Part shown: piece after piece, positions 11,691-22,734 of the stretch
How the letters are laid out: the number at the start of each line of letters is the position of its first letter
How positions within the stretch are numbered: the stretch's first letter is position 1
Assembly (NCBI GenBank): GCA_007922195.1
Contig: ML682003.1
Span: forward strand, 2,286,553-2,350,552
Direction of reading: 5' to 3'
Origin: Podocnemis expansa
Lineage: Eukaryota > Chordata > Testudines > Podocnemididae
DNA: 64,000 nt
Program-made: the position numbers and the translations under genes
Notes under the pieces: generated by a model
Seen by the model: only the letters and a program-made list of their open reading frames with translations
Database searches by the model: none
Told to the model about the DNA's origin: nothing

Positions 11691-13604
11691 AGGAGGTGAG
11701 AGCCAGTCAAAATCTTTTCACTAAAAAGCAATTTTGATGAAAAATATTTCTGTGGTGAAAACACAAAGTAACACACACGCACGCACACATGCATGGATGT
11801 GTGCACTCACAAATACAAAAATTATTTGTGATGAAGCTTTTGAAGGTTTTTATCAACTGAAAACCAAATTCTTTCAGGTAAAAGGCTTTCTTTGTTTTGG
11901 TGTTCAAAGATTTGTGACTTTTGAAAATTGAAATGTGTTTCATATTTAGGTTTTTCATGAAAAGAAATAAAATGCTTAGGGGTCCCACCACTTCTCATCC
12001 AAAATAATCTGTATTTTTCCACCTGCATTACAGAGCTGCAGCTTTGACAAAGCTTGGAGGCCACGATGAAGGGACGGCTTTACAAAGAGTTTGCAGCAAG
12101 CCTCCATTTGGCTTTCCATGAAGGCCAAGTCTCACTTTCAGAATGAGGTTAGGCACTGAGTTACGAAGTCATAGTTATGGAGTGACCCATAGGGCTGAAT
12201 TTTGGGATTACCCTTGGGATGCATGTTAAAGTGAGTTTGGGGTTGAATTTGAACACAGGACTGGACTGTTGAGTGAACCTGCACCTGATTCTCTCTGATG
12301 CCCCATGAACCCTGTCTACTTTGGTCCAGTTTCCCGAACAGACTGGCGGTTTTTTTCAAGCTGCAAAGTAGACCTTGGGTGACTGAAGCAATAGGAACCT
12401 TCCTTACACAGACCTGTGAAACACCAGTGTGTTCTAAGTGCCTCTGATCCCTTCATGCTGAGTCACGTTTGCCCCACGTCCATCCAAACTGGCAAAACTT
12501 TGACACAATCTCAGCTAAGAACACTGCCGGGGAGGAAATAAATAAATGAATAAATCAGTCAAATAAGCACAGTGATTACACTCAGGCACTTGTATGTGCT
12601 TCTTATGATTATAGATGTGCTTGGAAGACTGAATCTTCTGAACACCGCTGCCTAGAATTGTTTTTACTTTCTATTTGTAATCATTGCCGCGAACTCCGAT
12701 CTTGACAGTTTATGTATAACATACTCAACCTAATGCCCACCGTGAAATGAAACATACCCCCGGGGCTTTCCTATTTTCCTTACTGCATTTATTTGCCATC
12801 TCCAGTTAAGTGCCTTTATACTTCTCAACAGGTTTATAATAACCATGTTCTGCCTCACTGCTTTCATTGCACTCATCACCAGGTTATTTACTGAATGGAA
12901 GGACTGCTGCAGAAAGGGCAAACAGATTATGGAACTTAGAGCTCCGATGAGGTTATAAAAAGACTACACATTTGCCCATGCACAGGCCCAGCAAGAGGGA
13001 GAAAGAGGCTGGAGAGTATGGCCATTTAACTGCTGGAGTTTTTCTACATAAATCAGACAATCAGGGTGTGTTCAGTTACTGGGTATTAACCATTCTGGGT
13101 ACATCCAGGTACAACACACCTCTCAGATAGGCACTGTGTCACACTGATGAACCTTACAGATAAGATGGTCCTCTAGTGCTGAGTATTGTTGTAGGTTCAT
13201 TTGATTAGCACAATTCCATTAGCGACCTTAATGTGACCAGGTGCAATACATACACCTCCCAACACTGCAAGCGGAGCATGCCTCTCTTTAGTGCCAACTG
13301 ATCTAATTACTTCTGGATAGAGTAACAACACATTCTCCATACATCTACTCACAGCAGACACCCCATGCCACTGAACGTTCACAGAAGGGTCAGGTTGACT
13401 CTTCCACGATGCCAAGAAGATCCTTCTGAGTAGAAGGCACTTACTCTGCCTCATTGCATTCCAGGGATGTCCCATGGTTATTATAGAGCTTCTGTTGATT
13501 GGCAGACCTCAAACGCTTCCTTGTCTTTAGATGAGCACAATGGTTCCTGCTGGTCTGGGAATCGATGAATGTACTTTTCCTCCCTGGGATGGAGGGTGGT
13601 CCCA
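11691..13604. other. No gene recognised; AT-rich in part
   Basis: The segment at 11700-11960 is AT-rich, with a short (CA)n-like patch at 11770-11790. The rest is ordinary sequence in which I recognise nothing. Confidence 0.45.
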
Positions 13605-13728
13605 GTAGGAAGATGGTGACCTCAGGCACAGAAGAGCTAACTGACTTGCCCATCACCAGTGAGAGAGCAGGGGCTTGATTCTAGGTCTCCTAAATCCTAG
13701 GGCAGTGTCCTAACCACTAGACCATTCT
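13605..13728 (-). repeat. MIR-type SINE fragment
   Basis: In reverse orientation this reads as the MIR core and 5' part: GACTTGCCCATCACCAG complements the TTGGGCAAGTCA-type core, and CCTAACCACTAGACCATTCT complements the tRNA-related GGTTAGAGCA-type head. It is an old tRNA-derived SINE. Confidence 0.65.
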
Positions 13729-13839
13729 TCAGGGCTGCTGTAGATTGCAGATGTACTGAGATGGGTATTAGATAAGAATTGAGCTTTAGATACACAGAAT
13801 TACCCTGCACCCTTGGCACTCAAACTCAACTCTGTCTGA

Positions 13840-14099
13840 GTGAATGGGGGGAAGCAGTAGATGTGATATATCTTGGGTGCAGTTAGACTTTTGATACTTT
13901 TTCACATGAACTTCTCATAAATAAACTAGGAAAATGCAGCCTAGATGGAGCTACTATAAGGTGGGTGCATAACTGGTTGCAAAACCATTCCAGAGGGTAA
14001 ATTCAGTGGTTCACAGTCAAGTTGGAAGGGTATATTTAGTGGGGTCCCACAGGGATCAGTTCTGGGACTGGCTCAGTGATTTAGATAATGGCATAGACC
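13840..14099 (+). mobile_element. CR1 LINE, left part before nested hAT elements
   Basis: This is CR1 ORF2 sequence in the RT region. GGGGTCCCACAGGGATCAGT encodes the conserved GVPQGS-type motif, followed by TTAGATAATGGCATAGAC. It is interrupted at 14099 and resumes at 14511 with GTAGACCGTACAGACTTATA. Confidence 0.85.
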
Positions 14100-14510
14100 T
14101 GGAGTGTCAAACACGTGGCCCACAGGCCACATCCTCTTTCATCCGGCCTGTGACTGTGCTCCATGGGACCACACTCTCTCCCTAACAGAGAGAGAGAAAG
14201 GGAGTGGCATTGTGGAGTGCAGTTTCGCACACACAGCACTCTGAGATGCCACAAAAGTGCTGTGGTATTTTGATTTATGGCCCACTTGAAGTACAAATAA
14301 GTCAAATCTGGCCTGCCATAACAAATGAGTTTGACACCACTTCTCTCTGCAAGCTGTGCAGATGTGTGCGCATGCATAGGTCATGAAACCCACACAGACA
14401 ACAAAATAAAGTGTGCAAAAAAAATCAAGAATGCTAATATTAGTGCACACAAAGAAATTTTTTGCACACATAGCCTACAGAAAATTAGAGGAAGCATTGT
14501 TTGACACTGC
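14100..14510. mobile_element. hAT element inserted in CR1, itself carrying a second hAT
   Basis: The ends are TGGAGTGTCAAAC and GTTTGACACTGC, which are inverted repeats. The flanks CATAGACC (14092-14099) and CGTAGACC (14511-14518) agree at 7 of 8 positions, as expected for an aged hAT target duplication. Exact ends may be off by one base. The original element is about 240 bp; the extra length is the nested element at 14338-14499. Confidence 0.8.
14338..14499. mobile_element. Second-level hAT element nested in the first, 162 bp
   Basis: The segment starts CACTTCTCTCTGC and ends AGAGGAAGCATTG. It is flanked by a perfect 8-bp repeat TTTGACAC at 14330-14337 and 14500-14507. That octamer belongs to the right terminal repeat of the host hAT, so this element landed within a few bases of its end. 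The end read in reverse, CAATGCTTCCTCTAATTTT, matches a hAT terminus type familiar from amniote genomes. Confidence 0.8.
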
Positions 14511-15334
14511 CGTAGACCGTACAGACTTATAAAACTTGTGGATGATACCAAGCTGGAGGAAGGGGGAGTTGCAAGTGCTTTGGAGGAGAAGATTAAAATT
14601 CAAAATAATGTGGAAAAACTGGAGAAATGGTCCAAAATAAATAGGATGAATTCAATAAGGACAAATGCAAAGTACCACCTTTAGGAAGGAACAATCGGTT
14701 GCACATATTCCAAATGGAAAATGACTCCCTAGGAAGGAGTAATGCAGATAGGGATCTGAGTGTCAAAATGGATCACAAGCTAAATATGAGTCAACAGTAT
14801 CACACTATTGTAAAATAAAGCAAATATCATTCTGGTATATATTAGCAAACATGTTGTAAGCAAGACCGGAGAAGTAAGTATTCCACTCTATTCCACACTG
14901 ATTAGGCCTTATCTGGACTATCGTGTGAAATTCTGGGCACCAGATTTCAGGAAAGAAGTGGATAAATTGGAGAAATCAAGAAAAGAGTTAAAAAAAAAAA
15001 GAGTGGTGTAGGAAACATCACCTGTGAGGGAAGATTGAAAACTATTTTGTTTGTTTAGTCTGGGGAGGAGAAGACTGAGAAGGGACATGATAACATTTTT
15101 CAAGTGCATAAAAGGTTGTTACAAGGAGGAGGGAGAAAAATAGTTCTTAATCTCTGAGGATAGGACAAGAAGCAATGGGCTTAAATTATAACAAGGGCAA
15201 TTTAGGATGGACATTAAAAAAAACTTCCTAACTTGCTAGTTAAGCATGGGAATAAATTGCCTAGGATGATTGTGGAGTCCTTATAACTGGAAATTTTTAA
15301 GACCAGGTTAGTCAAAGGTCTGTTAGCGATGGTC

Positions 15335-15377
<43 letters not shown>

Positions 15378-15455
15378 CCATAAGGGCAGCGGACTTTAAT
15401 AACCTCTCAAAGTCCCATTCTGTCCCATCCTGTGGGTCTATGATTCCATAAATAA
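14511..15455 (+). mobile_element. CR1 LINE, right part with complete 3' end
   Basis: The CR1 resumes with AAAACTTGTGGATGATACC (an ADDT-type motif) and runs through GATTAGGCCTTATCTGGACT and GGACAAGAAGCAATGGGC to CCTGTGGGTCTATGATTCC. An (AAT)n run is embedded at 15335-15376 just before the tail. It is inactive, with many stops and small indels. Confidence 0.85.
15335..15376 (+). repeat. (AAT)14 microsatellite
   Basis: Fourteen uninterrupted AAT units occupy 42 bases, inside the 3' region of a CR1 copy and replacing sequence that other copies carry there. Confidence 0.95.
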
Positions 15456-16146
15456 GTTTGTCCTCATTGTATTGTATTGGCTTTGTGCGTATGATGACAA
15501 CACATCAGATACCATCTCATGGCAAGGGCTGTAGGTCTCAACTGAACACACTAAGACATAGCTGGAACCAGCCTGGCTCAGCTGTACATTAGTATTGCTA
15601 AAATAGGGATGAGCATTATAAAAATGTGCTTAGGCTTTATTGAATGACTGTAAATTGTTGCCTGCATTAATCTCATTTTTAATAGTTATAGCCCATGTAG
15701 TAACGTAATATGCAAGTATTTGCTCTATGACCGAACATCACCGACAATAGAGAAGAATTAATGAATGTGAAATACTATTATCAAAAGGAAGGAGTTAGCT
15801 TCTGCCCCACCAAGGAAATCCATCAATATCAGATGAATGATTGTGGAACATCAAAAGACACAGCCTTTGTTGACTGCACTCCATACTCCATCCTCATGAA
15901 GAGGAAGTAAGCAAGTGAATTCTTCCCATCAAATGAACTGGAAGCTCACAGAATGAGGATGGGATAAAATTCAAGAAACTGTATATTGGAGCTGCTTAAA
16001 CTCATAAGAGCAAAGTTTTCTAAGCATGAGCAAGAGATCTCCTGGGTTAGCCATAAGGGTCATGTAAATTTTGCTTATTATAGGAACATCTATTGCCTTT
16101 TTAAATTTAAGACTAACTCATTTGTATATTTATACCAAGTTGCCGA
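15456..16146. other. No feature recognised
   Basis: This is moderately AT-rich sequence without a supportable gene or repeat. Confidence 0.5.
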
Positions 16147-16278
16147 GGGGTAGCTGTGTTAGTCTAGTTCAGCAAAACAAGCAAGGAGTGTGCTAAGTGG
16201 GATTTTCTCCCACAAAAACTCATGCGATAAATAAATTTGTTAGTCTTTAAGTGCCACAGGACTCCTTGCTTGTTTTGT
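16147..16278. mobile_element. Two-armed Penelope-like terminal repeat (inverted arms)
   Basis: The left arm reads GGTAGCTGTGTTAGTCTAG then CAAAACAAGCAAGGAGT. The right arm is its inverse, ending TTGTTAGTCTTTAAGTGCC, ACAGGACTCCTTGCTTGTTT. The middle has lost part of the left arm. The hammerhead-like stem survives (GTGGGATTTTCTCCCAC), but the GAAA is changed to AAAA. It belongs to the same family as 18062, 21588, 37331 and 56639. Confidence 0.75.
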
Positions 16279-16289
16279 GCTTTTTTTAT

Positions 16290-16605
16290 TTACCTACTTC
16301 AACCTTGTAAATAACTCTCTTACCTCCTTCTCCTAATTAAATCTTTGTATAGCGTATTACAGTGCTGATCACAAGCATTGTGTTTGGTGTGAGATCTAAA
16401 GTGCTTTTGACTCTGGATAAGTGAGTGGCCCTTTGGGACTGGGATTAACCTGAATATTGCTGTGTTTTTCTGGTGTAAAAGATCATCTATCCCAGAGGCA
16501 GGCTTGCCTGGGTGCCAAGATAGATTGCGGTACCCAAGGGCACTGTTTGTGACTCCATGTTAAGGCTGTTATAAGGCTTGAGGGGTTTACACTTGATAAT
16601 TGGTT
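16290..16605 (+). other. Possible LTR-type repeat fragment
   Basis: The region reads CTAATTAAATCTTTGTATAG, then TTTGGTGTGAGATCTAAAG and CCCTTTGGGACTGGGATTAA, a phrase I associate with an interspersed repeat of reptile genomes that looks like the end of an LTR. I cannot define its ends or class, so this is tentative. Confidence 0.25.
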
Positions 16606-16617
16606 GGAGGAATCTAA

Positions 16618-16912
16618 GGCCTGATCTGCACCTGCAGCTGTTTTTAGTGGCAGTCAACGGGAGATATGTAGCCTACACAGAACAACTCACGTACTTCCCT
16701 TCAACTTTCTAGTGTACACTTACTTCCGCAGATCCACTGCGCTGAGTCAAATGGAAATGCCATCCCTTCCACTCAGGGCTATTCTTCTCATGGGAATGGA
16801 GGTACTGTTTTGAATTCTGGAACGACTGAACAGATCGTCACTGACCACTCAATTGAACTGGAGAAACAGAACTGACGGCAGCAAATCTGCCACTGTCAGT
16901 ATGGACCTGACC
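16618..16912. mobile_element. Harbinger-like MITE, 295 bp
   Basis: The ends GGCCTGATCTGCACCTGCAG and, read in reverse, GGTCAGGTCCATACTGACAG are imperfect inverted repeats. TAA occurs on both sides (16615-16617 and 16913-16915). A 3-bp TAA duplication with ends beginning GG is typical of PIF/Harbinger elements. There is no coding capacity. Confidence 0.7.
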
Positions 16913-16915
16913 TAA

Positions 16916-18061
16916 GTATAGGACTCACAGTCAGTTTGGGGTTTGTGTCTTACTTCCAATCATCTGCCCTGATGTTGCTCCTCACACTCTTGAATCACTG
17001 AAATTCAACCTGAAAAGGCCCTTTACTGGCTGGTGCACAGAGAGGATAAAGGACATAGGACACTAGGAGAGGTCTTCCTACAGCTCAAGCGGTAGCAGCC
17101 TCATCCCCTAATTTAGGTTCTAGTACCAACTCCCTAGGTATGTGTCTGTTTCTGAGAAAGCGAAAAAAATATATAGCAATTGAGTCTTCTGACTACAATG
17201 CATGGATCTGAAAGCACGTCAAAATCTCTGAACTTTTTGATGTCAGTTGAAGTGGAACCTCTGAATCTTTGGAAATTCATCATCATTATTAAACTAAAAC
17301 TTTGAATGTCAACATCACACCCCCAACTCCACACACCACACATACACACACTAAATTGTACTTTACTTTTCCTGGGCCTAATTGCAAAGCATTACTCACT
17401 GGAATGTCAGGATTTTATTACTCATTATGACAAAGTTTCTTTATTATCTAACCCTAACAGAAAGAAACAATAGAAAAAGAAGTTCCTTGGGGGTGGAGGT
17501 GGGGGAGGGACAAAACCCCCTAATAATGAACGACTTAATTTTAAGAAAGAACTCTAACCTCAATAATTGCTTTCTCAGAATTAGAGTTTTTGGTTAAAAC
17601 TCTAATACTGGGGGGGAGCAGTTCCACTAATGCTACACAAAGAAATTTTGTAATTAGCATAAGTGTATCATTCTGTGAGTTATTACTTTTAATTAGAACT
17701 AATCAGCAGAAAAGTGTTATCATCTCAAGTGAAGTCAGCGAATATATTGATCAGATGAGGCATCTATGGAGGAATGCTTCTTTTTTCTTGTTCAGTTAAG
17801 TTTGCATGTGTTCCTAATTTCAGCCTCTTTCACCTCCATTTGAGCCCCCTTCCCTTGATATTTTTCAGAAGAAAGTCCCATCTCCAAACCCCATTTCAAT
17901 GTGAGTGATTCTCTTCTGCCTCTTGCTGGTATAAGAAAATTAGCATAGTTCACAGGGGGATGTAAAGGCCCACAGACCTCATACTCTGGCCCATTAGCTT
18001 TCAGGCAGCCCTCACACCCTGGCTGCTATTATACTGCACAGCTAGAGCTCCTCACCAGCAA
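16916..18061. other. No feature recognised
   Basis: This is AT-leaning sequence with short chance frames only. No repeat family is identified. Confidence 0.5.
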
Positions 18062-18279
18062 TAGTGTTAGTCTAGTAAAGCAGAAAAGCAAGGAGTCTTG
18101 TGGCACTTAAAGACTAACAGATTTATTTATTGCATGAGCTTTTGTGGGAGAAAATCCCAATTTGACAGATGCTTTGAAGAGGGGGAACTTACAGAATGGG
18201 ATGAAAATAAATGCAGAGGATTGTAAGACATGGGATCAGGTCATACGATAAATAAATCTGTTAGTCTTTAAATGCCATA
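18062..18279. mobile_element. Two-armed Penelope-like terminal repeat with 65-bp spacer
   Basis: The left arm (18062-18180) carries GTGTTAGTCTAGTAAAGC, AGGAGTCTTGTGGCACTT and GAGCTTTTGTGGGAGAAAAT. A spacer follows, then a short inverted right arm (about 18245-18279: CGATAAATAAATCTGTTAGT, CTTTAAATGCC). The hammerhead-like core is degenerate. It lies immediately before the PLE coding remnant at 18284. Confidence 0.75.
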
Positions 18280-18283
18280 AACA

Positions 18284-18720
18284 ATGACACTAACCCAGGA
18301 ACTTATCCCCGCAACAAACCACACTGCTAACTCTGCCCACACATCGACTACAGTGACACCGTCACAGGCCCCAACCACATCAGTCCCACCATCAGGAGCT
18401 CATTCACCTGCACATCCACTAATGTGGTGTACGCCATCATGTACCGGCAGTGCTCCTCTGCCATGTACCTTTGCCATATAGGGATAAACGGACACAAATC
18501 ATACAACAAATATGGCAACATCCGCAAACCAGTAGAAGTACACTTCCATGGACACTCAGTGGCAGACTGGAAAGTTGCCAGCCTTCAACAACAGACTTCA
18601 GCATGAAAATGCAGAGCTGGAGCTGATTTGCAAACTTGATGCAGTCAGACTGTGTCTGACTAGAGACTTGGAATGGTTTGCACGTTACGAAAAGTGATTG
18701 TTCCTCCTCACACATTCTCT
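18284..18720 (+). pseudogene. Penelope-like element: decayed GIY-YIG endonuclease domain
   Basis: Translated segments in more than one frame match the C-terminal GIY-YIG endonuclease region of Penelope-like retroelements, which nicks the target during integration. A Cys/His-containing stretch lies near 18318-18350. About 18413-18470 encodes a phrase like TSTNVVYAIMYRQCSSAMYL, covering the first half of the GIY-YIG core. About 18484-18600 gives INGHKSYNKYGNIRKPVEVH then HGHSVADWKVASLQQQ, and about 18600-18693 gives an ELELICKLD..LEWFARY-type end. The segment between the tyrosine core and the NGHK motif is deleted, and the parts lie in different frames, so no protein is made. The PLE tail follows at 18841-18940, in the order expected. 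I recognise the family by motif; no search was run. Confidence 0.75.
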
Positions 18721-18940
18721 CCCTTTAGTCAGCTGGTGTGAATGGGCCTCATCTGTCCTCGCTGAACTGACTTGGCTAACACTTGCCCTCCTCCATTCTG
18801 GCATGTGTGTATAGACCTTTCACTGTGGTTTCCACTTCATGCATCTGACAAAGTGGGTTGGAGCCCGTGCAAGCTTGTGCCTGAAACCTTTTGTTAGTCT
18901 ATAAGGTGCCACAGGACTCTCATTGGTTTTGCTGTGCAAA
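18721..18940 (+). mobile_element. Penelope-like element 3' untranslated region and terminal repeat
   Basis: Downstream of the endonuclease remnant, the sequence runs through a pyrimidine-rich 3' region to the terminal repeat at 18841: GCATCTGACAAAGTGGGTTG, then GAGCCCGTGCAAGCTTGTGC, and TTGTTAGTCTATAAGGTGCC, ACAGGACTCTCATTGG. This ties the terminal repeats scattered through the window to a PLE. The hammerhead core here is mutated (CTGACAA, and GCAA in place of GAAA). Confidence 0.75.
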
Positions 18941-19044
18941 ACAACCCTGGCAACACCTTACATCTACCGCAAGTGAAGGGCTACCAGTAATGTTGCACCC
19001 TGGGGATCGCATTTCATATGTATTTATGGTGGAAAAAACTAAGC

Positions 19045-19148
19045 TGTGTGCAGCACTCTTTATTGGGAGTGGCCCTGCTTTTAGCAGGGATTGGACTAGA
19101 AAGATAACCTCACGAGGTCCCTTCCAGCCCTAAAATCCTATGTGTCTA
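19045..19148 (+). mobile_element. CR1 LINE 3' tail, short
   Basis: A short tail: GTGGCCCTGCTTTTAGCAGG, GATTGGACTAG, CACGAGGTCCCTTCCAGCCC, then CCTATGTGTCTATG. It is 5'-truncated to about 100 bp. Confidence 0.8.
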
Positions 19149-19159
19149 TGCTCTCACCC

Positions 19160-19700
19160 CTCCTGTGGGCACTGTTCTGATTTGGGAAGATGACCAGGCC
19201 CTCTGATTGGTCTGACCATACTATTTAAGCCAGAAGGAGGCACAGGAAGTTGTCTGAGCAAATGAAACTGTCCTTGGCTAACTGCGGCCCTGGAGCTGAT
19301 GCTTGTATGATCCTGGGTTTTGGATTCTGGTTCTGACCCTGACTTGGACTCTGCTTTTGACCACTGGGCCTGACTACCTGTTCTCTGGCCACTAGCTCTG
19401 GTCGCCCTCCTCCCAGTCCAGACAGTGAGTTCACGTTAGCCAGTGACCTAGCATCATTTTGCAATATGTGTCTTGTGGACAGACAAAGACAAGTGTGGAG
19501 AAACAAAACCAAGTCAAAACAGTAGATGGGGGAGGCATTCTGAGTGCATGGGCCCACAGAGCTAACCTCACTGATGTACTGAATGTATTGGGAGAGGAAT
19601 CGATGACTTGGGCAGGCTTGGGAAGGTTAACCAAGGCTACCTGGAATACCAAATGAGGTTTCCTGGAATACCTTACAGGCAGACGGCCAGAAGTTTCATC
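19160..19700 (+). other. Unassigned; LTR-like promoter and leader resemblance
   Basis: CTGATTGGTCTGACCATACT followed by ATTTAAGCC at 19222-19230 looks like a CCAAT-type box (in ATTGGT) and a TATA-type box ahead of GGAGGCACAGGAAGTTG. A run of TGACC/TGGCTCTG-type words follows. This resembles reptile LTR promoter and leader regions, but I can identify neither LTR end. Confidence 0.25.
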
Positions 19701-21587
19701 AGGTCTGGTCCTGGGCCAATGTCAGCGCCAGAGGGAAAAGAAATTGTGCGCCCAGTCTTTAAGGGATACACCAGGAGGCTGGTGTGAATGGACCATGGCT
19801 TCTCATTTATGAGGTACTACAGCAACTAGCTTCTCCTGTCTATATTTTCCTGCTTTCCAGGTGTTTGTGATTCTGACAGCACTAGGAGCTTTTCTGATGT
19901 ATCTATCTAGTTCTTGTATGGTTGCATTTATGCTGTGCTTTATGTGGACGATAAATAAAACATTTATGTCTCTATTCCCACAATTCACCAATCTCATTTT
20001 TTAGCAAACTTAGGTAGCTGCAAGATAAAAAGCCCCATTAGCTCTGGCTGGTGGAGTTTGCACCCCAAGTAATTTTTAAGCTACAGCTAGCAGGTGTCGT
20101 CCAGTTCTAGCTCCCATGCTGTGATTCATTCCCGCAGGTGCAAAACAGTTTCCATTCACCTGTAATTTTCCAGCAACCCAGAGCATTTTCGCATCTCCTG
20201 GGGAAACAGAAGACAGTTTTGCACATTTCTCAGTGTGCCTCAGAGCTGCACTGACACAACCTGACCCCTTCACGTTGCTGCTGCTGCTGCTGGGACACTC
20301 ATTTGAATTAATCTACCCACCCGGCAGCACTTGAACAGAAGCATCATCTGGGAAGCACAGAGAGATTGTTTCTTCTCGCAAATGTCAGAGTATCCTCTGT
20401 GATTTATTTCTCCTGGAGGAGGCAGATGCTTCGTCAGAGGCACGTGTAATTCACTGAGCTCCTGTAGGTATTAAAGCTGATTACAAACACATTGGAAGTG
20501 AAAGTGGAGTGGGAGCGACAGCAAGAGAAAGACCTTCTCTTCCACTTCTGGAGTGACTGTCACTAGGGACCGATGAAGCATTGGCAATGGACTTGTGTTC
20601 TGTTTAGGCTGATTGAGGAGAAAGTGTGAATTAAAAATCCAGGGTCAACATGAGTCTCAAATGCTCTTCTGCCTTGAAGGAAGATGAGCTTCCATCTAAT
20701 ACAAAGAGTCAATGCCACTAAAGGCCTCTAAGAGCATGCCTATGTGGGCGTCATTTCCAAGAAGAATTGCACTGATGTAAACCAAGACTGCTAGTGGAAT
20801 TTAAATTCACACTAACAGTTAATGTGGTTTAACTTTCCAGAGTCCCTGGGTAGACATTCCCTGACCTTTAAGGACAATGACTATCTAGGAAGGAAATCAT
20901 TTTGTGCTGTCTTGACTTGCCATCACGCCAAAATCCCGGCAACAACAGCAGCTATGGAAAAGTGGGCTCGATTTCCAACATTTCTTCTGCTGGCAACTGA
21001 CTCTCTCGGGCTGTGAAGAAATTAAATGGCAGGACCAAGTAAAGGAGACACCTCATCTTTATCCCCAAGCCAGCAATCACTCTCAAAGATTTTCTGCACC
21101 CTGGAGGATACTTAAATGGCCCGTGTTGGCTTACTTAGGAAAACAAAAATTGAAGCCACTGGAGGAAAACAGAGCTGACTGTTGACAATTCTGTGAAACA
21201 CTCTCATGACAGACATCCATGGAGCCCATCAGTTAGTTCTGTCACTGCTTCTGGCATGTGGGGAGGTGAGGGAGAAAAAAGTGTGAGAGGTTGGGTGTAT
21301 TTGACAGCAACTTTGAGAGAAGGAGATTGAGTCTGAAACTTGCTTAATCTAGGCAAGCAGTGTAAAGAAGACACTTTGAAGCCAGCACATACCTTCCCAG
21401 ATAATATCTGAAGGGTCCCCTGAAGCAGAAAAACTCTCTGCCAGCCCCTACTAAAGGAAACATGGTGAAAACACAACAGAGCACTGCTATGATCCAGGCT
21501 TCCCATGGCCCTCATAGGGTTAAAAATCAGGGTGCTTTAGCTCACACCAGCCAGGCCCATAAAGACCAGTTCAGAATACAGTTCCAA
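19701..21587. other. No feature recognised
   Basis: This is unique-looking sequence with a short (CTG)5 run at about 20278-20291. No gene, RNA or repeat could be supported. Confidence 0.45.
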
Positions 21588-21773
21588 AGGGGCAGCCGTG
21601 TTAGTCTAGTTCAGCAAAGCAAACAAGGAGTCCTGTGGCACTTAAAGATTAACAACTTTATTTATTGTATGAGCTTTCGTGGGAGAAAATCCCACTTCAT
21701 CAGATACAAAAGGATTTTCTGCCACAAAAGCTCATTCAATAAATAAAGTTGTTAGTCTTTAAGTACCACACAG
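21588..21773. mobile_element. Two-armed Penelope-like terminal repeat, best-preserved core
   Basis: The left arm reads GGGGCAGCCGTGTTAGTCTA, AAGGAGTCCTGTGGCACTTA, then TATGAGCTTTCGTGGGAG and CCCACTTCATCAGATAC. The right arm is its inverse, ending AAAGTTGTTAGTCTTTAAG. On the minus strand the left arm has an intact hammerhead-type core: CTGATGA (complement of 21697-21703), a GTGGG/CCCAC stem and GAAA (complement of 21675-21678). The bases around it, GTAT before the core and ATAC after GAAAGCTC, can pair. Confidence 0.8.
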
Positions 21774-21849
21774 GGCATTCCAAGACACAACCATTAAGAC
21801 TGTTTTGCACAGCAGACAGCTAAAAAGTGACATTTTTTTTAAATGCTTA

Positions 21850-22734
21850 TATGCAAATCCTCTATTAAGATAGGTGAACTTGAGTACCTCATACTGAATG
21901 AGGTTATTGGTATAACAGACATCACAGAAATTGGGTGGAATGAGGACAGTCAGTGGTAATACCAGAGTACAAAATGTGTTAGAAAGACAGAATAGGTCAC
22001 GCTGGTGGGGGAGTGACCCTATAAGTGGAAGAAAAAACAGAGTTAAATGCAATGAAAATTTTAAAGGAACCAACTGTGCTGAAGAATCTCTATGGATAGT
22101 AAATCCATGCTTGACTAATAAGAATACAACAATAGAGGTATAGTGATGACCACCTGACCAGGACAGTGACATTGACTAAAATGCTGAGAGCAATTAGAAA
22201 GTCTATAAAAATAAAAAACTCAATACTAATGGGGGTTTTCAACTAGCCCAATATTGACTGGATGCGTGTCACCTCAGAACGGCATGCAGATACAATTTCT
22301 TGATGGCATCTTAGAGTAGCAAATCCTTGAATCCACAAAAGGAGGGAGAATTCTTGATTCAGTCCTACGTGGAGAACAAGATCTGGTCCAAGAGGTGACT
22401 ACCAAAAGGCTGAACCCCTTGCTAATAGTGATTATTAACACAATAAAATTTTATACCCTGGTGTGGCAGAAAGGGTGCACCAAAGCAGCCCACCAAGATA
22501 GCTTTTAATTTCAGCAAGCGAACCTACTTGAAAAGGAGGAAGTTACTTAAACAAAAATTAAAAGATGGAGTGCCAAAAGTGAAATCCCTGCAAACTCCAT
22601 GGAAACTGTTTAAAGACCGCATAACAGAGGTGCAATTCAAATGTATATCTCAAGTTAAATAAAAACATAGAAAGATGCCCAAAAAAGTACAAGCATGGCT
22701 AAGCAACCAATTAAAAGCAGTTATAGACACAAAA
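21850..22734 (+). mobile_element. CR1 LINE ORF2: endonuclease region, left part of a long split copy
   Basis: At 21865-21960 the frame encodes ELEYLILNEVIGITDITEIG, which resembles the conserved GITE..W motif of the CR1 apurinic-type endonuclease. About 22228-22260 corresponds to the (M)GDFN motif preceding a P..DW phrase. It then passes into the linker between endonuclease and RT and stops at 22734, where foreign DNA begins. The same element resumes at 25499. It is inactive, with many stops. Confidence 0.75.

Noticed and set aside
20278..20291. (CTG)5 repeat as a possible coding or expansion repeat
   Set aside because: It is too short, lies outside any supported frame, and shows no sign of expansion.
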